Shown here piece by piece: positions 52,690 through 61,251 of a stretch of DNA of 64,000 nucleotides. The DNA comes from Streptomyces sp. NBC_00490 (GTDB lineage Bacteria > Actinomycetota > Actinomycetes > Streptomycetales > Streptomycetaceae). The notes under the pieces were generated by a model, which was given only the letters and a program-made list of their open reading frames with translations, had not been told where the DNA came from and made no database searches. The DNA lies in contig NZ_CP107869.1 of assembly GCF_036013645.1 (NCBI RefSeq), positions 10,044,001 to 10,108,000 of the forward strand, in the 5' to 3' direction. Made by a program: the position numbers and the translations under genes. How positions within the stretch are numbered: the first letter of the stretch is position 1; each line of letters starts with the position of its first letter.

Positions 52690-53662
52690 GTTGCTGGAGG
52701 CGGTGCCGACGTGCTGCCGCCGAGGCGTGTAGGCCGACATGCCCGTGTGTCAGTCCTGCTCACCGACCACGTCGATGGTGCAGGCGTGCGTGCCCGGTCC
52801 GGTGGCCACGGTGCCTGGGGGTCCATCACCGGAGAGGCGATACGGCCCAGCGCCGTCTGCGGGCCCGTCTCGGCGGGCGTTTCGCACTCGGGGGTCAGGT
52901 GCGCTTCAGGGCCACTGCGTCCGAGATCAGGGCCATGCCCCGCAGTGCGGCGGCAATAGGCCGGTGCACCGTTCCGGTGCCGGAAGCGGCACCGGAACGC
53001 GGTCGGCGCCAGTGGAGGCGGCTCGGCGGACGCCATCGCCGACGAGGTCGCGATGTCCGGCGGCGAGGAGCGCCGGGATGCCAAGCACGCCGCCGTGTAC
53101 GACCACTGGCTGTGGCCGGACTGCGAAAGAACAGCGCGCTTTGCCTGGACACGACTTCGTGGTGGGTGGACGGCGGCATACAGCTCACCAGATGGAAATC
53201 CCTGGCCCGTGCCTCCGCCCGGAAGTTGACGATCAGGGGGATCGCGAAACTGATGCGGTGGTGATCTTCATCCAGAGAGTGGGTCGGACTCTGCGCGGAG
53301 CGGCGGTTGGGCAGGTCGGTCGTGGGTTGTGACGGTGACGCGGTACAGGCCCTGCTGGGGGAGCGATGCCAGTGCCACGAGGCATGTCCAACAGGAGCGA
53401 ACTGCCGTATCGCTCCTGCCGATCCAGCCGACACCATTGCACCCATGACTCCCCGCCTGCGACTCAGCCGCCACGTCCTTGAGGTCTGTCACCCCGGGGG
53501 GCCTCCCTGAGACGATCGGGTGGATCGGCACCCGCTTCGGCACGATGGCCGCCATTCGGGACACCAGGGAAGTCCCGAGGAGTGAAACCGGCCGGCGCCG
53601 CTGGTGCGTTTCGCCTCTGGACGTACCAAGCCTCGCTCACCCGTGCCGACGAGGCACGTCCC
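52690..53662. other. Gene-poor stretch of almost 1 kb
   Basis: No frame here has a start site together with a domain. A plus-strand piece (HAAVYDHWLWPDCERTARFA, 53083 onward) and a minus-strand tail (AAALRGMALISDAVALKRT, stop near 52897) look like decayed protein ends that I cannot assign. Confidence 0.4.
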
Positions 53663-54268
53663 TTACAGCCGGTCTGATCCGCCGGGCAGGCCCTGGGGTC
53701 CGGGTGCCCCTGCGCGCAACCCGTCCATGACGATGTCCAGCAGGCGCGTCGCCCTCGACTGCCAGTCATCGTGCGGGGCGAGCTGCCACAGGCCGGCGAT
53801 GGCCAGCATGAAGTCGTCGGACGTGACGCCGGGACGGATCGTGCCGGCCTCCTCGCAGGCGCGGAGCAGAAGGTCCGCCGCGTCGGTCACCGGCGTGTGG
53901 CCCGGCTTCGTTGCCTTCCCGGACGAGGTGGCCTGGCGGATCGCCTCCGCCAGGCCGGCCTTGGTCATCGCGAACCCGGCGAGGTGGTCCATCCACGCCC
54001 GCAGCGCGCGGTCGGGCTCCCTGGTCTCCAGCAGCTCGGACGCGGAGTCGGCGATCTGCTGCACCCCGTGGCGGTAGAGCTCGAGGACGAGCGTCTCGCG
54101 GTTGGGGAAGTTCCGGTAGAACGTGCCCTGGCCGACGCCCGCCTTCTTGGCGATCGCGCTCAGCGGGGTGTCGGCGGCCCGGGAAAGTTCGGCGAGAGCC
54201 ACTTCCAGGATGCGTTCGCGGTTGCGCTGCGCGTCCGAGCGCATGCGCGGGTCGTCCTTCTGCCGCAC
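53663..54268 (-). CDS. TetR-family regulator of the aldehyde oxidoreductase operon
   Basis: The 201-aa product has the TetR DNA-binding domain (RSDAQRNRERILEVALAELS, LSAIAKKAGVGQGTFYRNFP, NRETLVLELYRHGVQQI) and a helical ligand domain of the SBP-type (TetR_C_21-like) with DWQSRATRLLDIVMDGLRAG. GTG 54268 has AGGAGG upstream. It is divergent from the oxidoreductase genes with two operator-like repeats between, so it probably represses them. Confidence 0.9.
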   Translation of the reverse strand: MRQKDDPRMRSDAQRNRERILEVALAELSRAADTPLSAIAKKAGVGQGTFYRNFPNRETLVLELYRHGVQQIADSASELLETREPDRALRAWMDHLAGFAMTKAGLAEAIRQATSSGKATKPGHTPVTDAADLLLRACEEAGTIRPGVTSDDFMLAIAGLWQLAPHDDWQSRATRLLDIVMDGLRAGAPGPQGLPGGSDRL

Positions 54269-54313
54269 TCGTCCTCCTCGCCGACTCGTGTCCGAAAGCG
54301 GTCCTTGAGAACC

Positions 54314-54360
54314 GGACAGTTGTCCACTACGTTCGGACCGATAGCGGACAGCTGTCCGCT
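54314..54360. promoter_or_regulatory. Pair of TetR operators (GGACAG-TTGTCC and AGCGGACAGCTGTCCGCT)
   Basis: 54314-54325 is GGACAGTTGTCC (near-palindrome) and 54343-54360 is a perfect 18-bp palindrome with the same GGACAG/CTGTCC half-sites, spaced about three helix turns apart. They lie between the TetR gene and the 2Fe-2S subunit gene. Confidence 0.8.
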
Positions 54361-54424
54361 TGAGCTCACTCTAGCGTCGGACTGACGCCCCGACGTGTCC
54401 GGGACACGCGAAAGAAGGCTGAAC

Positions 54425-54982
54425 ATGGCCCCAGCCCCACCGTCTACGTCCAGCGACATCACCCTGAACATCAACGGCGAGAAGCACACCCTGCCCGTCG
54501 ACCATCGCACCACCCTGCTCGACGCCCTGCGCGAGCGCCTCGACCTGACCGGTACCAAGAAGGGCTGCGACCAGGGGCAGTGCGGCGCCTGCACGGTACT
54601 GCTCGACGGGCGCCGGGCGGTGTCCTGTCTGCAACTCGCCGTGGCCGCCGAAGGACGCGAGATCACCACCATCGAGGGCTTGGCCGAGGGCGACCGACTG
54701 CACCCGGTGCAGCAGGCGTTCCTCGACCTGGACGGCTACCAGTGCGGCTACTGCACCCCCGGCCAGATCTGTTCGGCGATCGCGGTGATCGAGGAACACG
54801 CGGCCGGCTGGCCCAGCGCCGCCACCGACGACATCCGCCCCGAGGCCGGACCACCGCCCCTGAGCGCCGAGGAGATCCGGGAACGGATGAGCGGCAACCT
54901 GTGCCGCTGCGGCGCGTACGTCTCGATCGTCCAGGCCGTGGCCCGGGCGGCGGAAGCGAAGTCCGAGGAGGCGGCAGCGTGA
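54425..54982 (+). CDS. paoA: Aldehyde oxidoreductase 2Fe-2S subunit (PaoA/YagT type)
   Basis: The 185-aa product has the plant-type cluster motif KKGCDQGQCGACTVLLDG with its fourth cysteine in AVSCLQL, and the second helical cluster YQCGYCTPGQICSAI with SGNLCRCGAYVSIVQ. It passes electrons from the molybdenum subunit to the FAD subunit. No Tat signal is visible at the chosen ATG (site AGAAGG), so the complex may be cytoplasmic, unlike E. coli PaoABC. The next gene overlaps by four bases. Confidence 0.93.
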   Translation: MAPAPPSTSSDITLNINGEKHTLPVDHRTTLLDALRERLDLTGTKKGCDQGQCGACTVLLDGRRAVSCLQLAVAAEGREITTIEGLAEGDRLHPVQQAFLDLDGYQCGYCTPGQICSAIAVIEEHAAGWPSAATDDIRPEAGPPPLSAEEIRERMSGNLCRCGAYVSIVQAVARAAEAKSEEAAA

Positions 54983-55971
54983 GGGAGTTCCTCTACGACC
55001 GGGCCCCCGACGTCTCCGGGGCCCTGGCCCTGCTGGACGCCGACCCCGACGCCCGGTTCCTCGCCGGCGGCACCAACCTCGTCGACCTGATGAAGACCGG
55101 CGTCGAGCGGCCCGCCCGCCTGGTGGACGTCCGCGAACTCCCGCTGGACGACATCGAGGTGACGGCGGACGGCGGCCTGCGCATCGGCGCGACCGTCACC
55201 AACAGCGACCTCGCCGCCCACCCCGAAGTCCGCCGCCGCTACCCGGCGTTGGCCCAGGCCGTGCTGGCCGGCGCCTCCGGTCAGCTGCGCAACATGGCCA
55301 CCGTCGGCGGCAACCTGCTCCAGCGCACCCGCTGCGGCTACTTCACCGACGTGACCAAGCCCTGCAACAAGCGTGTGCCCGGCAGCGGTTGCCCCGCGAT
55401 CGAGGGCGAGCACCACAACCACGCCATCCTGGGCGCCTCCGAGCACTGCGTGGCGACCCACCCCTCGGACATGGGCGTCGCGCTGACCGCCTTCGACGCG
55501 GTCGTCTCGTACGAAACCGCCGACGGTTCGGGCGAAGTGCCCCTCGCCGACTTCTATCTTCCGGTCGGTGACACCCCGCACCGCGAGACCGCGCTGCCGC
55601 CGGGCGCACTGATCACCGGCGTCACCCTGCCGCCCGCTCCAGTGGCCGCCCGCTCCCGCTACCGCAAGGTGCGCGAGCGTGCCTCGTACGCCTTCGCCAT
55701 CGGCTCGATCGCCGCCGCGCTCGACGTCCAGGACGGCGTCGTACGCGAGGTGCGCCTGGCCTTCGGGGCGGTCGCGTCCCGGCCCTGGCGGGCATCGGAG
55801 GCCGAGCGCGTCCTGACCGGAGCGCCGGCCGACGCCGCGACCTTCGCCGCCGCCGCGGACGCCGAACTCGCCGCGGCGAAACCGCTGTTGCACAACGCGT
55901 ACAAGGTGACCCTCATGCGCAACCTCGTCGTGGCCGTGCTGACCGAACTGGCCGAGGAGGCTTCCCGATGA
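54979..55971 (+). CDS. paoB: Aldehyde oxidoreductase FAD and 4Fe-4S subunit (PaoB/YagS type)
   Basis: The 330-aa product has the FAD-binding motifs RFLAGGTNLVDLMKTGVERP and LRNMATVGGNLLQRTRCGYF. Between them and the C-terminal domain lies the extra insertion TRCGYFTDVTKPCNKRVPGS, then GC and SEHC, whose cysteines bind a 4Fe-4S cluster in PaoB. That cluster separates this family from ordinary xanthine dehydrogenases. GTG 54979 overlaps the previous stop. Confidence 0.93.
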   Translation: MREFLYDRAPDVSGALALLDADPDARFLAGGTNLVDLMKTGVERPARLVDVRELPLDDIEVTADGGLRIGATVTNSDLAAHPEVRRRYPALAQAVLAGASGQLRNMATVGGNLLQRTRCGYFTDVTKPCNKRVPGSGCPAIEGEHHNHAILGASEHCVATHPSDMGVALTAFDAVVSYETADGSGEVPLADFYLPVGDTPHRETALPPGALITGVTLPPAPVAARSRYRKVRERASYAFAIGSIAAALDVQDGVVREVRLAFGAVASRPWRASEAERVLTGAPADAATFAAAADAELAAAKPLLHNAYKVTLMRNLVVAVLTELAEEASR

Positions 55972-58085
55972 CCACCGCCCCCACAGCACGCGAGAACGCC
56001 GTCGGCACCGCGCACACCCGCGTCGAGGGCCGCGACAAGGTCACCGGAGCCGCTCGCTACGCCGGTGAGATCCCGTTCGCCGACCTCGCATACGGCTGGC
56101 TGGCGCTGTCCACCATCGCCCGTGGCCGCATCCGCTCCATCGACACCGCCGACGTCCTCGCCAAGCCCGGCGTCATCGCCGTCCTGCACCACGGCAACGC
56201 CCCGCGGGTCGAGACCGGCTACATCGGTCTGCTGGGCGTCCCGGACCCGACCGCGACCGTCTTCCAGCACGACCGGGTGCCGCACGCGGGCTGGCCGGTG
56301 GCGCTGGTCGTCGCCGAGACCTCCGAACAGGCCCGGGAGGCCGCCGAAGCGCTGGTCGTGCACTACGAACAGGAGCCGCACGACGTCGACTTCACCGGCG
56401 AGCACCCCGACGCGTACCCGATCGACTCCCATGGGCCGGGGGTGATCGAGAAGGGCGACCTGGAGGCCGAACTCGCCACCTCCGCCGTCGTCGTGGACGC
56501 CGAGTACACCACCCCGGAAGAGCACCACAGCATGATGGAGCCGCACGCGGCCACCGCCCGCTGGGACGGCGGCCGGCTCGAAGTCGTCGACTCCAACCAA
56601 GGCACCTTCTGGGTCGCGAGCGAACTCGCCCAGATGTTCTCGCTCGACCCGTCCGCTGTCCGGGTGCGCTCCGAACACGTCGGCGGCGGCTTCGGCAGCA
56701 AGGGCATCCGCGCCCACCAGGTGGCCGCCGTCATGGCCGCGACCGAACTGCAGCGCCCGGTCCGCGTGGTCATGACCCGCCGTCAGATGTTCTCCCTCAC
56801 CGGCTACCGCAGCCCCACCCGCCAGCGCCTGCGGCTCGGCGCCGACGCCGACGGCCGGCTGCGCGCGCTGGAGCACCGTTCGCTGAGCGCCACCTCCACC
56901 GTGCACGAGTTCGTCGAGTCGGCCGCCGGCCCGGCCCGGACCATGTACGGCGCCAACGCCCACCACACCGCCAACCGGCTCGTACGACTCGACGTGCCGA
57001 CCCCTACCTGGATGCGCGGGCCGGGCGAGGCACCGGGGTCGTTCGCGCTGGAGTCGGCGATGGACGAACTCGCCGTGAAGTGCGGCCTCGACCCGATCGA
57101 ACTGCGCGCCCGCAACGACCCCGAGACGGGCCCGGTGTCCGGGCTGCCGTTCAGCGGCCGCAACCTCATCGCCTGTTTCCGGGAAGGCGCCCGCAGGTTC
57201 GGCTGGGCCGACCGCGACCCGCGCCCCGGCCTGCGCCGCGAGGGACGCTGGCTGCTCGGCACCGGCACTGCGGCCGCGTCCTTCCCGGCCGGTGTCGGCC
57301 CGTCCACGGCAGCGGTGACGGCGGAGGCGGACGGCACCTACACCGTGGGGATCAACGCCGCCGACATCGGCACCGGCGCCCGGACCGCGCTCACCCTCGT
57401 CGCCGCCGACGCCCTGGAGACCGCACCGGAAAACGTCCGCGTGCACATCGGTGACAGCGACCTCGGTCCCGCGTTCATCGCCGGCGGCTCCATGGGCACC
57501 CGCTCCTGGGCCTGGGCGGTCACGATCGCCGCCGGGGAACTGCGGGAACGGCTTGCCCTCGGCGCCGACATCCCGCCGGAGGGGATCACCGTGCGGTCGG
57601 ACACCACCGAGGCCATCGGCGCTCTCGCCCAGAAGGAACGGCACTCCTTCGGCGCCCAGTTCGCCGAGGTCGCCGTCGACCCCACCACCGGTGAAATCCG
57701 CGTGCGCCGCATGCTCGGCATCTTCGCGGCCGGCCGGATCGTCAACCCGCTCACCGCCCGCAACCAGCTCGTCGGCGGCATGACCTGGGGCATCTCCATG
57801 GCCCTGCACGAGGAGGCGGTCCGCGACCGGGCCCTGGGCAGCCACTATGGCGCCGACCTCGCCGGCTACCACGTCGCCGCCCACGCCGACGTCCCGGCCA
57901 TCGAGGCGGACTGGATCGACGACCCGGACCCCGACGACCCGGTCGGCATCAAGGGCATCGGCGAGATCGGCATCGTGGGCGCCGCCGCGGCCGTAGCCAA
58001 CGCGGTCTGGCACGCGACCGGCGTACGCCACCGGGACCTGCCGATCCGCCCCGACCGCGTCCTGACGGCAGGCGTCCGTGCTTGA
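55968..58085 (+). CDS. paoC: Aldehyde oxidoreductase molybdenum-cofactor subunit (PaoC/YagR type)
   Basis: The 705-aa product is a full xanthine-oxidase-family large subunit: GRDKVTGAARYAGEIPFADL at the start, the cofactor-binding segments HVGGGFGSKGIRAHQVAAVM and APGSFALESAMDELAVKCGL, and the C-terminal IKGIGEIGIVGAAAAVANAV with the catalytic glutamate. It oxidises aldehydes or N-heterocycles to acids. ATG overlaps the FAD gene stop by four bases. The substrate cannot be read from sequence. A TetR partner suggests a xenobiotic or aldehyde inducer. Confidence 0.93.
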   Translation: MTTAPTARENAVGTAHTRVEGRDKVTGAARYAGEIPFADLAYGWLALSTIARGRIRSIDTADVLAKPGVIAVLHHGNAPRVETGYIGLLGVPDPTATVFQHDRVPHAGWPVALVVAETSEQAREAAEALVVHYEQEPHDVDFTGEHPDAYPIDSHGPGVIEKGDLEAELATSAVVVDAEYTTPEEHHSMMEPHAATARWDGGRLEVVDSNQGTFWVASELAQMFSLDPSAVRVRSEHVGGGFGSKGIRAHQVAAVMAATELQRPVRVVMTRRQMFSLTGYRSPTRQRLRLGADADGRLRALEHRSLSATSTVHEFVESAAGPARTMYGANAHHTANRLVRLDVPTPTWMRGPGEAPGSFALESAMDELAVKCGLDPIELRARNDPETGPVSGLPFSGRNLIACFREGARRFGWADRDPRPGLRREGRWLLGTGTAAASFPAGVGPSTAAVTAEADGTYTVGINAADIGTGARTALTLVAADALETAPENVRVHIGDSDLGPAFIAGGSMGTRSWAWAVTIAAGELRERLALGADIPPEGITVRSDTTEAIGALAQKERHSFGAQFAEVAVDPTTGEIRVRRMLGIFAAGRIVNPLTARNQLVGGMTWGISMALHEEAVRDRALGSHYGADLAGYHVAAHADVPAIEADWIDDPDPDDPVGIKGIGEIGIVGAAAAVANAVWHATGVRHRDLPIRPDRVLTAGVRA

Positions 58086-59289
58086 CCTCGCCGGGGAACT
58101 GCACCGCTGGATCGAGGAGGGCCGCGCGTTCGCCGTCGCCACCGTCGTGGCCGTCGGCGGCAGCGCCCCGCGCGGCCCCGGCGCCGCTCTCGCAGTCGAC
58201 AGCGAGGGCACGGTCATCGGCTCGGTCTCCGGCGGCTGCGTGGAGGGAGCGGTCTACGACCTGTGCGTCCAGGCCCTCCAGGACGGCGAGACGGTCGTCG
58301 AACGGTTCGGCTACAGCGACGAGGACGCCTTCGCGGTCGGACTGACCTGCGGCGGGACCATCGACATCATGGTCACCCCGGTCGGCCCGGACGCGGCCGC
58401 GCGACCGGTGCTCCGGGCGGCCCTGTCAGCCGCCGCCCGGGACGAGCCGGCAGCCCTCGCCCGCGTTGTACGCGGCCCCGCCGAACTCCTCGGCGCGGCC
58501 CTGCTGGTGCGGCCGGGCGAAGCGGGAGCGGGGCCCTCCTGGCAGGGGCACGGGGCGGGCTCGTACGAAGGCGGACTCGGCGGGCACGCGGAGCTGGACC
58601 GTACGGCTGCCGGTGAAGCCCGTGCCCTGCTGGACGCCGGCCGCACCGGCACGGTCGAGCTGTCGGCGGACGGCTCGCGCTGTCCCGGCGGAGTGACCTT
58701 GCTCGTCGAGTCGAGTGTGCCGCCGCCTCGCATGATCGTGTTCGGGGCGATCGACTTCGCGGCGGCCCTCGTGCGGGTGGGCAAGTTCCTCGGCTACCAC
58801 GTGACCGTGTGCGACGCCCGCCCCGTCTTCGCCACCACAACCCGCTTCCCGGAGGCCGACGAGGTCGTGGTCGACTGGCCGCACCGCTACCTGCGCGGCA
58901 CCGCGACCGACGCGCGCACGGTGCTGTGCGTGCTCACCCACGACGCCAAGTTCGACGTACCCCTGCTGGAGGCGGCCCTGCGGATGCCGGCCGCGTTCGT
59001 CGGCGCCTTGGGCTCACGGCGTACGCACGCCGACCGGGAACGACGGCTGCGTGAAGCGGGCCTGAGCGACGGGGAGTTGGCGCGGCTTCGGTCGCCGATC
59101 GGACTCGATCTCGGTGCCCGCACACCCGAGGAGACGGCCCTGTCCATCGCGGCGGAGATCGTCGCCACCCGGCGGGGCGGGACGGGCACGCCCCTGACCG
59201 GGTCGGGCGGACCGATCCACCACGGCCAGGCGCCCCGACGTCCTCGTGCACCGGCTCTCATTGAGCATCCTGCGGTAGGCGCAAGGTGA
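58078..59289 (+). CDS. XdhC/CoxI-type molybdenum cofactor insertion chaperone
   Basis: The 403-aa product has the N-terminal XdhC_CoxI domain (FAVATVVAVGGSAPRGPGAA, GSVSGGCVEGAVYDL, GLTCGGTIDIMVTP) and a C-terminal Rossmann domain (MIVFGAIDFAAALVRVGKFL, VGALGSRRTHADRERRLREA, RSPIGLDLGARTPEETALSI). PaoD and XdhC bind and sulfurate the cofactor before inserting it into the large subunit. GTG 58078 overlaps the previous gene by eight bases. The last 25 or so residues (from PIHHGQAPRRP) run into a decayed kinase gene on the other strand and are probably not part of the original protein. Confidence 0.92.
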   Translation: MLDLAGELHRWIEEGRAFAVATVVAVGGSAPRGPGAALAVDSEGTVIGSVSGGCVEGAVYDLCVQALQDGETVVERFGYSDEDAFAVGLTCGGTIDIMVTPVGPDAAARPVLRAALSAAARDEPAALARVVRGPAELLGAALLVRPGEAGAGPSWQGHGAGSYEGGLGGHAELDRTAAGEARALLDAGRTGTVELSADGSRCPGGVTLLVESSVPPPRMIVFGAIDFAAALVRVGKFLGYHVTVCDARPVFATTTRFPEADEVVVDWPHRYLRGTATDARTVLCVLTHDAKFDVPLLEAALRMPAAFVGALGSRRTHADRERRLREAGLSDGELARLRSPIGLDLGARTPEETALSIAAEIVATRRGGTGTPLTGSGGPIHHGQAPRRPRAPALIEHPAVGAR

Positions 59290-59520
59290 AGGTTGCTCCC
59301 TTGCCCAGCCCGTCGGATTCCGCGGTGATGTCTGCGCCGTGGGCCCGGGCGACGCCCCGGACGATCACGTGGTGCCCGGGCGACGGTTCGCTGTGCACGG
59401 ACAGCGTCACATGCCCGTGCCGATCGCACGCGGCCAGTGCGTTGCCGAGCAGGTCACCAGGACCTGAGTGATCCGGTCCGGGGTCGCAGACAGCGGAGTT
59501 CCCGTGGGCCGCTCCTTGGT
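59258..59520 (-). pseudogene. Histidine kinase C-terminal relic
   Basis: Minus-strand frames read TPDRITQVLV, then LLGNALAACDRHGHVTLSVH and, after a gap, VARAHGADITAESDGLGKGA with TFTLRLPQDAQ and stop. These are the N box and G2/G3 end of a HATPase_c domain. The G1 box is deleted and there is a frameshift near 59460. Confidence 0.65.
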
Positions 59521-59539
59521 GCGGTGGGTCGGGATGCGC

Positions 59540-59690
59540 GGTCGTGCCGCGGTGGCGCATGCGCTGCTGAAGACGCTCGAACGCGCTGGCCTGCGCCTCA
59601 CACGACGAGTTCGCCATCGACCGCCGTATTGTCCGGCAGTCGGCGGACGGCCTGTTCGGTCTCCGGGAACGCACCAAGGTCTGGGGTACC
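59540..59690 (-). pseudogene. ATP-dependent DNA ligase relic C
   Basis: Minus-strand frames read FPETEQAVRRLPDNTAVDGE with LVV, then AFERLQQRMRHRGTTA in a second frame. This is the same ligase segment as relics A and B, with one frameshift. Confidence 0.7.
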
Positions 59691-59759
59691 ACGACCGCCG
59701 CGACCGCAGCCATGCCGTCCAGCATGGGCCGACGCCTCGCCGAACCGCTGGCGTATCGC

Positions 59760-60323
59760 TTAGCGGGGCCTGAGTCCGTCGACGACGACGTCCAGCATTC
59801 GGTTCAGCTGGGGGCGCTGCTCAGGTGCGCCGGCCACGGAGAGCAAACCGGCGAGGATGCCGCCTACCTCGACCGGGTCGATGTCGCTGCGCAGTTCTCC
59901 TGCTGTGGCGCCGGCCTCGAGCACCATCGCCAGGACCTGTTGGACCTCGTCACAGACCGGTCCGGTGCCGAAGCGGCCGGAAGCGCTCATGGCCACCAGG
60001 GCCTCGCAGATGCCGCGTCGTTCACCGGCCCAGTCGGCGAATCGGAGCATCCACGCGTGGAGGGCCTGCGCGGGCGGCTTGGTAGCCAGCAGGGTGCGCG
60101 CATCTTCGCGCAAGGGCCGGATCTGGTCCCGGTAGACCTCTTCGACCAGATCCTCTCGGGTGGGGAAGTGCCGGTACAGGGTGGCGTTCCCCACTCCCGC
60201 ACGTTTGGCGATCGCGTCCAGCGAGATCGCGCGTCCGGACGCGAAGGCTTCGGCGGCCGTGGCGATCAGCTGCTCGCGGTTGCGCTGCGCGTCGGCGCGC
60301 AGGGTGCTGCGTGGAGGTGTCAT
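59760..60323 (-). CDS. TetR-family regulator
   Basis: The 187-aa product has the DNA-binding domain RADAQRNREQLIATAAEAFA, AISLDAIAKRAGVGNATLYR, HFPTREDLVEEVYRDQI and a TetR_C_21/SBP-like ligand domain (AMSASGRFGTGPVCDEVQQV). It is related to the other TetR of this window (shared RxDAQRNRE start and IAKxAGVGxxTxYRxFP). ATG 60323 has GAAGG upstream. It is divergent from the SDR/aldo-keto reductase genes, with two repeats between them. Confidence 0.9.
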   Translation of the reverse strand: MTPPRSTLRADAQRNREQLIATAAEAFASGRAISLDAIAKRAGVGNATLYRHFPTREDLVEEVYRDQIRPLREDARTLLATKPPAQALHAWMLRFADWAGERRGICEALVAMSASGRFGTGPVCDEVQQVLAMVLEAGATAGELRSDIDPVEVGGILAGLLSVAGAPEQRPQLNRMLDVVVDGLRPR

Positions 60324-60367
60324 GACCTTCGCGATCGTGAGTGTCGGACGAGGTTCGGGAGCGAATC

Positions 60368-60415
60368 GGGGATGTCCCCGGTTCAGTGTACGGTGAGACA
60401 ACCGGGGAGGTCCCC
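60368..60415. promoter_or_regulatory. Pair of TetR operators in inverted order
   Basis: GGGGATGTCCCC (60368-60379) and GGGGAGGTCCCC (60404-60415) are each near-palindromic. Together with their flanks (AATCGGGGA...TCCCCGGTT and AACCGGGGA...TCCCCGATT) they form one larger inverted repeat of two 20-base arms. This is a likely cooperative TetR binding site. Confidence 0.8.
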
Positions 60416-60458
60416 GATTGCGAGTGGTCTCACACCCTGCAGCGACGAAAGGTTTGCC

Positions 60459-61182
60459 ATGCCTACAGCTCTCATCACCGGGGGGACGACCGGGATCGGC
60501 AGAGCGGCGGCCGAGCTGCTGCACGCCCGCGGCTACCAGGTCGCGGTCACCGGACAGGATCTCGAGTCCCTCGCGCGGGCGCAGTCCGAGCTCCCCGACG
60601 ACGTGCTCGTCGTCCGATCCGACGGGCGCGTCCTCGCCGACACCGACGCCCTGATGTCGGCGGTGTCGGCGCGGTTCGGGTCGTTGGACCTGCCCTTCCT
60701 CAACGCCGGGATCTTCCGTCGGGCACCGGTTGCCGAGGTGACGGAGGAATCGTTCGACGAGCACGCCGACCTCAACTTCAAGGGCCAGTACTTCACCCTC
60801 CAAAAGGCCCTTCCCTCATGAACGACGGCGGCTCGATCGTGCTGACCATCGGCTTCGGATCCCGTCGCGGCACCCCTGACGCCACGGTGGGGTCGGCGAC
60901 ACGCGGCGCGCTGCTGGCCATGCTGCCTCGCTCGCGCTCGAACTGGCCCCGCGCAGGATGCGCGTCAACGCCGTGAGCCCCGGGGCCACCGGCACCCCGC
61001 TGCTCAACAAGCTGGGAGTGCCCGAGAGCGGCCGGGACGCCATGCGCTCGATGATCCCCTTCGAGCGCTTCGGATCCAGCCAGGAGGTCGCGGAAGCAGT
61101 CGCCTTCCTCGCCTCGGACGCCGCCGGCTACATCACCGGCCAGGACATCACCGTGGCCGGCGGCTACGGGCTCGGCGCCTGA
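60459..61182 (+). pseudogene. Short-chain dehydrogenase gene with two frameshifts
   Basis: Three frames together give one SDR of about 240 residues. Frame one runs MPTALITGGTTGIGRAAAEL (Rossmann TGxxxGIG) to FLNAGIFRRAPVAEVTEESF and FTLQKAL. Frame two runs MNDGGSIVLTIGFGSRRGTP to ATRGALLAM. Frame three runs LALELAPRRMRVNAVSPGAT to YITGQDITVAGGYGLGA. A base is missing in the CCC run near 60815, and another change falls near 60910. The catalytic YxxxK is also altered: the expected YSATK-like position reads VGSATRGAL. So the gene is probably inactive even if a frameshift were a sequencing error. GAAAGG precedes the ATG. Confidence 0.8.
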
Positions 61183-61251
61183 AACCCGGGCGAGTCAACC
61201 ACCAGTCCGCACCTCTCGAACGCCACGAACCGCACCCCACAGGAGAACACG

